Shown here piece after piece: positions 10,002 through 21,608 of a stretch of 25,000 nucleotides of DNA. The stretch is from positions 22,589,586 through 22,614,585 of the forward strand of contig NC_091576.1 of NCBI RefSeq assembly GCF_042767895.1, in the 5' to 3' direction. The first letter of the stretch is position 1. Every line of letters begins with the position of its first letter. The position numbers and the translations under genes are program-made. The stretch comes from Penaeus vannamei (taxonomy: Eukaryota > Arthropoda > Malacostraca > Decapoda > Penaeidae). The notes beneath the pieces are model-generated. The model was not told the DNA's origin. It did not search any database and saw only the letters and a list, made by a program, of their open reading frames with translations.

Positions 10002-12490
10002 TAACTATACATACAGACGTCCATGCACGCGCATGTGTTTGTGAGTGTGTATGGGTGAATAACTAAACTGTGTGAATATACTCGGTAACCATTGTTAATT
10101 ACTTTCTTGGAGTTGAAGTCACGGCAACTCCGCGCTTATCAAACTGGCTTACAACGCTGATGTTCGTTATCATATTATCTTGGGATCGTTATATATAAAC
10201 AAGGAAATCCCCAATCTAAAATTAGCTTTTGGACTAACATCTGAGGGAAATGCAATCAATCTGATACCCACGCTTTAAAGGTCATAGGTGAGTAACAAAA
10301 TTTCTTGAGACTGGGTTGCATGGTTTGATCCGAAAATCCGGCAACCTCGCCAAACTGCTCGCCCATAATTCCGGAATTCAGAATAAATGCCTATTAATCC
10401 GATGGCCTAGAATACCTCGCGATATGATACCGAAAAAGTTAATTGGAATATTCAATCCTCTTTGTAAGTAAATGCATTGATCAGTAATGCAATTGATAAA
10501 AGAAATACCTCTAATAAAGAGCTTTAAGGAAAGGGCGCGGAACTTTTGTTAAATCTAAGGAACTTTTAGAATGGATCAAAGAGAAAACCAAAATACGTAG
10601 TTAGCTCTAAAAGTATTTATCTTCAAACGAATTCACCAGTTTTCCATCCTTTGTACACCATTTACTATCTCTCAACATTATGATAACAGTGATTACAAAG
10701 GGAAAGCATAGGAAGTAGTTGATAGGCTGATATCGAACCAAATACTATATAGACAAGTCTCGGTTTGTTTACAGAATATCATGTTGGAGTTCTGACATTA
10801 CAGTTATTGTTTTCTTTATTGTCTACAGTAAGTTTGCGTAAATATTGGTTTTATGTTCACCTTTGCATTCAGGCTTCGTCGAAAGGAAATGCGAAACATG
10901 CCAGCGAGTGCATTTTCCATGTTTATTTTCCACCTTACCTTTACATCTCCTTTAGCAAACAGATCACTCAGATTTCCTCCATCTTTTTCTCTCTTTAAAA
11001 AAGCAGAACGTATCTTCGTATGATATTTCCAGTCTTGTATCTTTTAGTATGAGGTTGCATAAGAGAATCTGAGGCCACATGGCAACCGCGCCTTCGCTCC
11101 GCCTCCTTCCCTCATGAGGCAGGTGTGAGGGATTCTCCGTTCCGTCGCCACCTCCATCTCCTCTACCTGTTAAGCCTCCCTTCTACACCGCTCTACCTCA
11201 ACCTGGGAGGTCAGTAGTTCCTTTCAAATCTTTGGGGGAAAACGTGTCGATGCTTACAATCCACTTGGAATATCCGTTCTCGTTAGAATACAGGTGGTTG
11301 TAAAAGGAAGGGAGGAAAAGGGAAGTCTAGTATTAATTAGAGGGAAGGCTAAAAAGTGAAATGCTATTTTCATCCATTTCGCTCCGTGGTTTAAAGGGAC
11401 GGGGATCTCCTAACTGCGTCACATATCGTGGTCTTCGGTTATTTCATTGGTTTGGCGCTTTTTATTTTACTCTAAATCGGTTTATTGCTTTGGTCACTTG
11501 ATTAACACGGGGCTCATGTGCGGCTGGAACCAAAGGGGGGGGGGGAGAATAAAAACAACAATAAAAAAAAAAAGCAGCGGAACTGTTACCAAACCAGTGA
11601 GCCGACCTCTGCATTTGATACCAGCTAATTGAAATTCTAGGCGTCTATCGAACGATTATCATCTTATCACCTTTTACGTTTGAAGATCCTGTTTGTGAGA
11701 TGATGCGTTTCTTTAATTATTTCATGTTTCATTAGATCGACTTTAAAGGGATTACACAATATGTCTGGATTGGCTATACATCCGTGTGTTGCCATCATGG
11801 GGTTCCCAATTTACATGACCGTAATACTTTCATTGTTGTCCCGTTTTTTATCGTTCATTTTGTTACTTTTCAAAGGTTACAGATTATAGCATTTTCTGAT
11901 CTTTCACTTCATGATGTAGTTGTTAAACAATATCCCTAAAAGCTATTGAAATAACAATTAATATTGATAAGAATGGTGGCAATAAACTGGATACATTGAC
12001 CATTGCCAGAAAAATATTTTAGTTCAATATCGATGATTTTCATTTTTGTTTGACTTGAACTTTCATTTGGTATCGTTATCAGAGATTGCAAACATTATTA
12101 ATGATATGATAGAATTGTTGTTCCTAATTATAGCAGGGATGTGATAATAAAAATAGATAATAAAAAGTAATTGTAACATCACTGTGTTTATTATATAATA
12201 TGATAATTTGATGTTACATAATGAACATCAAAGCTACGATGTGCCCAACTGCCCAGAGGTAACAGTAGAATGATTCACTTGTTATGATGGCGACAAAAAC
12301 TATATTGTTGGTTGTAGGGTACTGGTTACGTTATGAAAAACTTTTGAATTACCTCATTGGTGGAGTTTTTGTCATCCTCGCTATTGTCATTGTCATTTTT
12401 GCCGAAATTATCAACGTTATTACATTATTATTGTTGATAACCATACTTGTTAATGATTGTCTCCATTGTCAATGTCGTCATTTTTTGTAT
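10000..12490. other. About 2.5 kb of largely unique DNA, no supported gene
   Basis: This is the longest stretch between the genes without dominant repeats. Short open frames (for example 10765-10998 plus and 12284-12490 plus) lack splice signals, domains or coding-like composition. Positions about 11080-11220 are noticeably richer in C and G and end in a donor-like GGGAG/GTCAGT near 11209. That could be an untranslated first exon of the downstream RING gene, but nothing ties it to that gene. A G-run lies at about 11535-11545. Confidence 0.45.
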
Positions 12491-12524
12491 GAGAGGGAGG
12501 GAAAGAATGAGAGGGAGAGAGAGA

Positions 12525-12604
<80 letters not shown>
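12491..12604. repeat. (GA)n microsatellite
   Basis: It starts degenerate (GAGAGGGAGGGAAAGAATGA) and becomes pure GA from about 12530 to 12604. It is in the opposite strand orientation to the CT arrays at 9627, 15022, 19153, 20694 and 24569. Confidence 0.97.
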
Positions 12605-12607
<3 letters not shown>

Positions 12608-12999
12608 CATAGAAATGTGTTTAAGTCATTTTGTTTAAAAATAATATTATACCATTATGTAATAATGAGAGAAGTAGTAAGAGAAGTATTCAACCTTATA
12701 CCAAATTTGATACTAATTTACACGTGTTGTCAATTGTATGTTTAATTTCGGGAAATAAAAACTGCATATTTGTCCATTCATTATTAGAATTAGAATTGTG
12801 TATTTTGCTTATCAATAGAAGATAGCATCATTTCGAATTTAATTAGCAACCCCATATCAAAGAGATTCGATTTTTTGATAACGTGAATTAGAGTTTAACC
12901 GCTCCTTATTACGCGGTCAAATAGATAAGATAATGAGATATAAGATAATCATCAAGTATCAGACATTAAAGCATAATTAAAGGATATTTTACACGTTGC
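12605..12999. other. Non-coding AT-rich stretch, nothing recognised
   Basis: AT-rich with no supported exon. It leads into a degenerate array of TTATCA-containing units. Confidence 0.5.
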
Positions 13000-13510
13000 T
13001 TGACGAATTAATTTTGAGCTTATCAGTTGGATTAGAAACTTCTTATCATACTAAGTAGGAAATTTGTGTCATGTAGTCAAGATGTAATTTGATATCCCAA
13101 ACACGTATATTGAGAGTTGCATGTCAAGAAGAATAGGAAAAAAAATGTTCAATGTGCAAATCAGGAAATTGGAATATCATACCTGGTAGATTAGGAGTAG
13201 ACATAGAGTAGATTCGTATTATTCTATTATGCAGATGGTGTTTCTTAGGAGGTTAGGTTACTTATCAGGTAGATTGGGTATTGTGAATGAGGTTAACTAG
13301 AAGTGTTGTATCAGGAACTTAGTTTATATTTAGATTGGTAGTTTGTTATCAGAGTAGAATTATAAGGTAGATTTGATATTTGCTTCACATGTAGTTGAAG
13401 TTTCTTATCAGACAAAACAGAAGTTTCTTGCAATCATATTAGGAGTAAATTACCGGAGATTATCAGTTCATTATCAAGTGAATTAGGAATTTCCTATCGC
13501 GTTAAACAGC
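13000..13510. repeat. Degenerate array of TTATCAG / AGATTAGGA units
   Basis: TTATCA or CTATC/GTATC recurs at about 13020, 13043, 13262, 13308, 13347, 13404, 13459, 13471 and 13495. It is often followed by a --TAGATTAGGA-TT or AGTGAATTAGGAATTTC segment. Spacing is irregular (12 to 50 bp, with one large gap), so this is an old, decayed minisatellite or AT-rich satellite-like stretch rather than a clean array. Confidence 0.4.
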
Positions 13511-13729
13511 TTATTTTCAGTTCCATTAAAAGTACAAAACACACCACTCGAGTATATGAAACTACGCTGCACAGTATACATACACATATGGCCGACTGTG
13601 TTGTATGCGATACAGTGTCTAACCTGTCATTATAATGTAGCACGGCGAGGTGTGCCGTTTGCCCAGTCTTGCTCTATGTGTACCAAATGCTGCAGAATAA
13701 TTGTGTGTGCTGTGTAAATGTCAGCTGGA

Positions 13730-13861
13730 GATGGTAGCAAGGGTAGTGTGTAATGATTTGTATTCGCAATGGGCTGTAGTAGGGGTATATTATACTCTTG
13801 TGATGGTAGGTATGATAGTGTATAAAGATTTATATCGAGAATAGGGTTTGGTAAGGGGTAT
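13730..13861 (+). repeat. 72-bp tandem duplication
   Basis: GATGGTAGCAAGGGTAGTGTGTAA at 13730 (key block GATGGTAG, then GATAGTGT/GGTAGTGT) recurs at 13802 as GATGGTAGGTATGATAGTGT. Both continue through GATTT-TAT-CG--AT-GG and end in GGGGTAT. The copies are diverged by roughly a quarter. Confidence 0.6.
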
Positions 13862-13869
13862 TGATTTTA

Positions 13870-15144
<1,275 letters not shown>

Positions 15145-15218
15145 TACGAAACTCCAGTTTACTCTTCCCGTTTACAAAAACCCGTATTGTAGCTTCGTCA
15201 CAGATATGTCTTACATTT

Positions 15219-15282
15219 GATGACGACAATGATGAATGATGATGATGATGACGATGATGATGATGATGATGATGATGATGAC

Positions 15283-15314
<32 letters not shown>

Positions 15315-15500
15315 CGATGATGATGATGATGATGATGACGATGATGATGACGATGATGATGGTGATGATGATGATGATGACGATGATGATGATGATGATG
15401 ATTACGAAGATGATGACGATGATGATGAATGATGATGATGACGATGATGATGATGACGATGATGATGATGATGACGATGACGAATGATAATGATGATGAA
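15219..15500. repeat. (GAT)n / (GATGAC) trinucleotide microsatellite
   Basis: About 280 bp of GAT triplets with GAC interruptions roughly every 6 to 10 units, plus rare GGT, TTA and AAT variants. It is open in all three forward frames (poly-Asp, poly-Met) and in the reverse (poly-His) for trivial reasons. No start context or splice site supports translation. It lies 77 bp from the CT array. Confidence 0.97.
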
Positions 15501-15694
15501 GCTAAATAAAAGACTAATATATCGTTCTCTGTTTTCACGTACCGTCATAACCAGCAATTTGGACTTTTATGCGTATTTGCTGTTAGAACCAATGCCTGTT
15601 TTGTCTTTAATTAACACAATTTCTTGCCGATACTGAGATGTGGCATGCAGTATGATGTTAGGGATTTTACACTTGTTGAAAAACTTTGGATTAC

Positions 15695-16056
15695 ATTTTT
15701 GTAAAAGTAATATTATACGTAAACATCAATTTTTGTAAAAGTAATTTTATACGTAAACATCATTGTGTAAAAGTAATTTTATACGTAAACATCATTTTGT
15801 AAAAGTAATTCTATACGTAAACATCAATTTTTGTAAAAGCAATTTTATACGTAAACATCATTTTGTAAAAGTAATTTTATACGTAAACATCATTTTGTAA
15901 AAGTAATTTTATACGTAAACATCAGTTTGTAAAAGTAATTTTATACGAAAACATCAATTTCTGTAAAAGTAATTTTATACGAAAACATCAATTTCTGTAA
16001 AAGTAATTTTATACGAAAACATCAATTTCTGTAAAAGTAATTTTATACGTAAACAC
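15695..16056 (+). repeat. 11-copy minisatellite with alternating 32/34-bp period
   Basis: GTAAAAGTAATTTTATACG units start at 15701, 15735, 15767, 15799, 15833, 15865, 15897, 15929, 15963, 15997 and 16031, so spacing is 34 or 32 bp. The 34-bp units end in CATCAATTTTT or CATCAATTTCT, and the 32-bp units in CATCATTTT, CATCATTGT or CATCAGTTT. Three adjacent units (8-10) share ACGAAAAC in place of ACGTAAAC, which points to local unit duplication or conversion. There are no unique spacers, so it is not a CRISPR array. Confidence 0.97.
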
Positions 16057-16141
16057 TGTTTCGTGAAAAGGGACGAAATGCGGGGTGGACATCCGCTCTG
16101 TAAACAGTTGCCAGGTCGTGTGATGACAGATCTGGTACATT

Positions 16142-16372
16142 ATTTTCATTGTTATTTTTGTTGTGGTTGATGATGTTGTTATTATTATTGTTATTATTAT
16201 TATTATTATCATTATTATCATTATTATTATTATTTTCATTACTATTATTATTATTATCATTATCATTACTATTATTATTATTGTCATCATTATTATTATC
16301 ATTATTATTATTATTATCACTATTATTTTTATTATCATTATTATTATACCATCATTTTCATTTGTTTTATTA
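16142..16372. repeat. ATT/ATC compound trinucleotide repeat
   Basis: TTATTATCATT-type repeat in the same (pyrimidine) orientation as the outer part of the 7.5-9.5 kb field. Open frames in it are poly-Leu/Ile artefacts. Confidence 0.93.
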
Positions 16373-16599
16373 ACTGTATATACTTTAAAATTTATTAAAT
16401 ACCAATTCCTTTGACATTCCGACAAAAAAATGAAAAGTTTTCACAGCTCGGGTTTATAATAGTACACGGTATTGTACACCAGAAAGCTTAACCATAACAC
16501 AATAAGGAGAGGAAATGTGACGCCAGATGCCAGAAACACCGTGAAATATATGGAATAAGGAGGACGAGAGAACCGTCAAGAGAAAAGCGTTGCGTATGT

Positions 16600-16825
16600 C
16601 GCAAAAAAGGGAGAGAGAAAGAGAGAGGGGGAGTCACAGAGAGAGGAGAGAAGGAAAGAGAGAGGAGAGAGGAAGAGAGGGAGAGAGAGGCAGGGGGGGA
16701 GAGAAGAAGGGATAGAGACAGAGGGGAAGGGAACCACAAAAAGTGAGAAGAAACAAGGAAGAGGAGAGACAAAAAATCAAACGAACAGAGAAAATGTAGT
16801 AGGAGAGAGAGGAAGAGAGAAAGAA
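16600..16825. repeat. Degenerate (GA)n purine-rich tract
   Basis: Long purine-only runs of GAGAGAGG, GGGGAG and GGAAGAGAG broken by occasional C or T. It is an older, decayed version of the pure GA arrays. Confidence 0.85.
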
Positions 16826-16984
16826 TAAAAACAGCTTAGAGATGGGATTAGGTCATTTTGGCTAAAAGCTTAAACTAATCGAAATTAAACAAAGCGGAAA
16901 TATCAAGTATATTACAGAAAAGGTCGATATTCCCGTGGCATTGCACGTAAAATAATGTACCCGAGCAAACGCAGAAACATAATG

Positions 16985-17115
16985 AATTCTTTTCTGTGAC
17001 TAAGCATCCAAACAAGGCCTTTTTTCCGGCGCCAAGGGGTGCAGTACTACAGTTTCCTATGACTCCGCCCCTATTTGTGGGGGCGGAGTCATGTATAAGC
17101 AACTGCACCTGGCTG
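16985..17115 (+). repeat. Short interspersed element copy A with internal hairpin
   Basis: Positions 17014-17036 (AAGGCCTTTTTTCCGG then CGCCAAG) match, with one change, the complement of 18247-18269. Weaker similarity extends about 25 bp upstream. Directly inside lies a perfect hairpin: ATGACTCCGCCCC at 17059-17071, loop 17072-17079, GGGGCGGAGTCAT at 17080-17092. The surroundings are GC-richer than the neighbourhood. No coding is evident; it is probably a small non-autonomous element. Confidence 0.55.
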
Positions 17116-17264
17116 ATGAGCGCGCGGAGCACCTCTGCCCGTTTTAAAACTGGAAGAAAATGGGAAGTTCAAGTTGATGCTGCACTGTATGGTGCAATAT
17201 TAATAACTTTAATGATGTTAATGAGGATATTATTGTACCAAGTACTAGTTTAAAAGTATTTACA

Positions 17265-17404
17265 CGCGCGCATGTGTATGTGTGCATATATGTATATGTA
17301 TTATATATATACATACTGAAATGTGTACATACATACATACCTATATATACAGTATGCACACACACACACACACACATATATATTTAAACATATGTATACA
17401 CACA

Positions 17405-17456
<52 letters not shown>

Positions 17457-17520
17457 CATATATATATGCATTTATGTATGTATATGTATATAAGTATATA
17501 TGCAGAAATATAATATTAAA
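17265..17520. repeat. Compound (TA)n / (CA)n / ACATA microsatellite
   Basis: It includes ACATACATAC, a (CA) run at about 17355-17375, a pure (TA) run at about 17410-17444, then TACATATACATATACATA. No coding. Confidence 0.93.
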
Positions 17521-18110
17521 AATATACACTACCACCATATATAACAATATAGAGTTTAAGGTTTAATGCTTTCGTATTAATAGGGCTACGGCTAAGAAGA
17601 GCGAGGTTCAGGTTTATCTTTCGTATGTGTACATTTTTATGCGATGTGTCATGTAAGGCTTGTTACTGTTTTTCTTATATCATTTACACTTTAATTTTGG
17701 GCAATATTCAGGCCTCTACAAGTGTTCCATGACGAATAATATACAGGGAAGTATCTCATGTTTTATTTACAGAATGTGTTCGAATGGTTAAAAGAATATT
17801 ATGAAAATTTATATTAGGTTTTACATAATCATTTTACTTATCGTGTATATATAATTGAATATGCACATGTAAACTTATATATCCTTTTGAATTTAGTTGA
17901 TATCAATCAATAAATAGTGTCATTTTCAAAATATTTAAAGAAGTGTGACCTTCGAAACCATTGTCGATGGACGAATGAAGAAGTATGATGGGAGGCGCTT
18001 GGGTCCCGCGCATTTTCAACTGATTTCGATAGTTTTCCGTCGTTTGATTTGTAATTTGGAGATGTTGATAACTAACAATTCAAAAACAAAATCAGATTCG
18101 TCAACTCGAG
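17521..18110. other. Non-coding stretch, nothing recognised
   Basis: AT-rich sequence; a plus-strand open frame at 17945-18211 has no start context, domain or splice support and overlaps the repeat copy at 18200. Confidence 0.5.
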
Positions 18111-18189
18111 TACAATTCCTAGGAATGGGGGTGGAGCCGCACATGTGGCATCAGCGTAGAAGCATCGGCAGGGCTGCTGTCGCGATCGG

Positions 18190-18300
18190 CCCGGAGAAGT
18201 GTCGCAAATGAAAAAAACGACACTTTCTAGTGAAGTTAGACAGTTTCTTGGCACCGGAAAAAAGGCCTTATTCAATGCCCTCCTGTGAGAAAGTATTCGT
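18190..18300 (-). repeat. Short interspersed element copy B (inverted relative to copy A) with its own hairpin
   Basis: Positions 18247-18269 (CTTGGCACCGG then AAAAAAGGCCTT) are the reverse complement of copy A with one mismatch; similarity continues outward to about 18300. Inside it lies a different hairpin: AAGTGTCG at 18197-18204 and CGACACTT at 18218-18225. So end and hairpin position are kept while the hairpin sequence differs. Confidence 0.5.
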
Positions 18301-18379
18301 CCAAATACAAATCATTTATTTATAAAAAAATAAAAAAAAATCTATCAGGTATGTTAGCAGTGGTCTTGAGTCGGTGACA

Positions 18380-18780
18380 ACAAGAGGAAGGGAGAGAGAG
18401 GGAGTGTGGGGGGGAGGGGGTGCTGGATGGAGAAAGTGGGGAGAGAGGGAGGGTCAGAGAGAGAGAGAGAGAGGGACAGGAAAAGAGAGATAGAGAGAGA
18501 GAGAGGGACAGGGAAAGAGAGAGAGAGAGGGACAGGGAAAGAGAGAGAGAGAGGGGGGGGGGGGCAGGAAAAGAGAAAGAGAGAGAGAGAGGGACAGGAA
18601 AAGAGATAGAGAGAGAGAGAGATGAAAAGAGAAAGAGAGAGGGACAGGGAGAGAGAAAGAGAGAGAGAGGGAGGGAGATAGATAGAGAGAGAGAGGAAAA
18701 TGAGAGGGAAAGAAAGGAGAATGAGAGAGAGATTGGGGGTAGGAGAAAACATGGACAGGAGAGAGGGAGAGAGAGGATAC
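18380..18780. repeat. Long (GA)n / GGGACAGGAAAAGAGA purine-rich tract
   Basis: Purine-rich over about 400 bp. A higher-order unit, GGGACAGG(G/A)AAAGAGA, recurs at least six times between about 18473 and 18650, separated by GA runs of varying length. A G-run sits at about 18554-18563. Open frames on both strands are Glu/Arg or Ser/Leu artefacts. Confidence 0.9.
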
Positions 18781-19152
18781 GAGCTTTTTTCAAAAAATAA
18801 TAACATAACAGCTGTAACCTTAGACTAAAAGAATGTAAATAAACACGCGTCACTGTCGACGGACGTAATCCATCACCTTTGAGATCAGATAACAAACATA
18901 TTGAGTGAATTATTAAGTGAATTATCAACAGTAAGTCATAAATCATAAAAGTGTCACATAGTTTTTTTCCGGTTCCATATATCTCATATTTTTTCCTCTC
19001 TGTTGTATGAATGCATTTTTCATCAGAACGTTTTTTTTCATTAAAATGAGAATAGAGAAGCTGGAGTATAGGTCAAATGGTAGACGGAAGTTATGTCTAT
19101 GTTGTTTCAAGAATATTTTATAGATTTTTGTATATCTTGTTTTCTTTAGTAT

Positions 19153-19474
<322 letters not shown>

Positions 19475-19480
19475 GTAGCC

Positions 19481-20140
19481 ATGGCCTCCCAGGACTGCCA
19501 AGTGTGTCTTGAGTGCTACGACGACGAGGCGCGGAAGCCCCGCTGCCTCAGCTGCGGCCACACGCTCTGCACCCTCTGCGTGGCGGACATCATCGAGCGC
19601 GGGGCCCTCTACTGCCCCTTCTGCAGGGTGAGCCACGTCTCCCCCGTCACCCGCGCGGAGGACGTGCCGGTCAACTACACCCTGGTGAGCCTCCTGCAGG
19701 ACTCGGGGCTGGTGATGGCGCCCCGCAGCGCGGAGGCCCTCCTGAGCGTGGTCAAGACGGAGGCCATCGAGAGGACGACCGGGCAGCTGGTCATCTGCAA
19801 CTGCCACCTGGCGCGCCTCAAGGACCTCCAGCAGAGACTCGGCGCGCAGACGAAGCTGCAGGAGAAGCACATCCACGCCCTGCGCTCCCTGCTGGCGCGC
19901 CACGAGGAGCACCTGCGGGACCTCAACGACGCCTCCGCCCGGACGAGGGAGGCCGAGGGCGAGGGCGAGGGCTGGAAGAGGGCGCTGGAGCTCAGCCAGG
20001 CGCGGGTCAACTGCGCGGCCTCGCTGCTGGAGGTGACGGCGGTCCACCAGGAGGACGGCGCCCTCGAGGCCTCCGTGAAGGGCTGGAGCGAGAAGGCCTA
20101 CGAGCTCCTGAAGACGCAGGTCGTGCAGGCTGCCGAAGAG
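19481..20140 (+). CDS. RING/coiled-coil cyclophilin-like protein, exon 1 of 5 (RING finger and coiled coil)
   Basis: This exon encodes residues 1-220 and very likely the catalytic part of an E3 ubiquitin ligase. A C3HC4 RING is complete: C6, C9, C25, H27, C30, C33, C45, C48, with the TRIM-like core CLSCGHTLC and C-P-F-C. The following PVNYTLVSLL is typical of the segment after RINGs in TRIM and RNF proteins. Residues about 108-190 are rich in Leu, Glu, Arg and Gln in a heptad-like pattern (LARLKDLQQRL, LQEKHIHALRSLL), consistent with a dimerising coiled coil. No B-box is present. I chose the ATG at 19481 because its context GCCATGG is good and it follows a splice acceptor; an in-frame ATG at 19382 lies in the simple-sequence tract. 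The exon is strikingly GC-rich against its flanks. It ends at GAG/GTGAGG, phase 0. Ubiquitin-ligase activity is inferred from the family. Confidence 0.88.
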
Positions 20141-20522
20141 GTGAGGCCGCGCGCGCTTTCTGGTAATACTTTCCTTGTCGCCGCCATGCTTGCAAACGGC
20201 CATCATGGGAACTGTGCCTTCACTAGATTTTTTTTCTTGACTGCCTAAGGGAAGTATATAGGGTATGGTTGTGGTGGAGGGTGCTCTGAAGGCTATATTC
20301 ATGTTGCAAATATATGCCTATACACATTGAATTATATATTTATCTATATGAGTAATGACACACATACATATCAGTATTATAGAGAAAAAAATTATATACG
20401 TTCAAAGAAAATCATATTCTATTTTCAGACCCTCCCTCTTTTTCCAATCCTACGCGCGGAGTTTTTCAACCTTATTGATATTTACCACAAGGTTCATCTA
20501 AGATTCCTCCTTCCTTTCCCAG
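20141..20522 (+). other. Intron 1 of the RING gene
   Basis: About 380 bp between donor GTGAGG and acceptor TTTCCCAG. Reading through it would add about 35 non-conserved residues and then a stop near 20248. I see no repeat of note in it. Confidence 0.75.
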
Positions 20523-20612
20523 ATGGAGAGCATAACGAGGGTGGCTTTAGAGGCCGTCGTGGAGAGGAGTATGACCACGACGGCATCAGCTGTCACTCCT
20601 ACTAAGTATCAG
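20523..20612 (+). CDS. RING/coiled-coil cyclophilin-like protein, exon 2 of 5 (30-residue unit, copy 1)
   Basis: A 90-bp exon of exactly 30 codons, bounded by CTTTCCCAG and CAG/GTCAGT, phase 0 at both ends. It encodes residues 221-250, starting MESITRVALEAVVERSMTTT and ending VTPTKYQ. It is paralogous to exon 3: 17 of 30 residues are identical by direct count, with both ends (MES and VTPT--Q) and the central MTT conserved. The function of the 30-residue unit is unknown; it extends the stalk between the coiled coil and the cyclophilin-like end. Skipping it would keep the reading frame. Confidence 0.82.
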
Positions 20613-20689
20613 GTCAGTCACTTGACATGTTGTATGGTTTTACATTCTGCAGACCATCTACCTACCTGTCTGACTCTCTTTTTATATCC

Positions 20690-20693
<4 letters not shown>

Positions 20694-20768
<75 letters not shown>

Positions 20769-20870
20769 TCTCCCTCTCCCTCTCCCTCTCCCTTTCCCAT
20801 TCCCATTCCCTTTCCCTCTCCCTCTCTCCCTCTCTCCCTCTCTCCCTATCTCGCTCTCTCTCTCTCTCTC
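20694..20870. repeat. (CT)n grading into CCCTCT / CCCATT repeats, in intron 2
   Basis: Pure CT to about 20766, then CCCTCTCCCTCT, CCCATTCCCATT and CTCCCTCTCTCC variants. The 35 bp before it (20654-20690) closely match 19344-19378, which also precede a CT array. Confidence 0.95.
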
Positions 20871-21204
20871 TTCTATCTACCATCTATTTTTTGGGACAAA
20901 TAACATTGTTGAAAATAAAGTGTTCAAATTTGGAGCTGAATAATGAAGATATAATGGGTAATGTTTGTGTTTTATGATCTTTAATATACGTTATTCAGTT
21001 TATGTAATTTTCTTCGTTGTATTTTATAATGTGATCTTACTCTTAAATTTTCGTCGTTTCATAACAATTATTTTATACGTTTCTTCATCGGCCATATGAT
21101 AGGACAATTCAACATGACCATTCCAAAAGCTGGCATCATCATCTCAGCAGACGCCAAAGTTGTAACAAATTACCGAACGCCGAAACTGATGCACGAGAAA
21201 TCAA

Positions 21205-21545
21205 ACGTTCCAGAATAAACGTTTTTACCATATAGGCTTTGCCGTCATCCGTATGTTTTATACAAACGTTTTAGCATATGGGCTCTACTGTCATATCTAT
21301 ATTACAAGCACGTTTTATTCCACGGGCTGTGTCGTCATCCATTCATCATCCAAACGCTTTATCGTAGGTGTCGTCACACTTTCACGTGACAAACGTTTTA
21401 TCGCATGCTCTGTCACACTTTGACTTGATAAACGTTTTAAATCGCATGCCCCGTCATACCTCCACTTGACAAACGTTTCATCGCATGCACCGACATACCT
21501 TTATTTAACAAACGTTTTATCACATGACCTATACCCGTTATTACA
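21205..21545 (+). repeat. Minisatellite of about 8 units starting with AAACGTTTT, in intron 2
   Basis: Units of 39-47 bp, each starting with (A)AACGTTTTA or a close variant, then TCGCATG, then -CGTCA-AC-TT-ACTTGA-. They begin near 21217, 21262, 21309, 21351, 21390, 21429, 21470 and 21509. Length tightens from 45-47 to about 39 bp along the array. The AAACGTTT core is self-complementary. Confidence 0.9.
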
Positions 21546-21608
21546 ATAATATGATCACAGCATCAATAACAATACATAGTTGAATAAGACACGCCCTTCC
21601 CTTCTCAG

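Larger units (their letters stand above)
20613..21608 (+). other. Intron 2 of the RING gene
   Basis: About 1 kb between the two duplicated exons. It holds a CT microsatellite near its start and an AAACGTTT minisatellite near its end, both listed separately. I looked for a third copy of the 90-bp exon and saw none. Confidence 0.75.

Noticed and set aside
10765..10998. Possible small gene on the plus strand
   Set aside because: 77 codons in AT-rich DNA with no domain, no splice context and no coding bias; length is within chance.
15217..15487. Poly-Asp, poly-Met and poly-His open frames
   Set aside because: Translation of the GAT microsatellite; all frames are open for trivial reasons.
15695..16056. 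CRISPR-like regular array
   Set aside because: The whole 32/34-bp unit repeats; there are no unique spacers, and the context is eukaryotic.
18072..18275. Similar short peptides NKAFFPVPR (18072-18275 minus) and NKAFFPAPR (16996-17253 plus) as members of a small gene family
   Set aside because: They are the two copies of the short interspersed element read in protein; similarity stops outside the shared 50-bp end.
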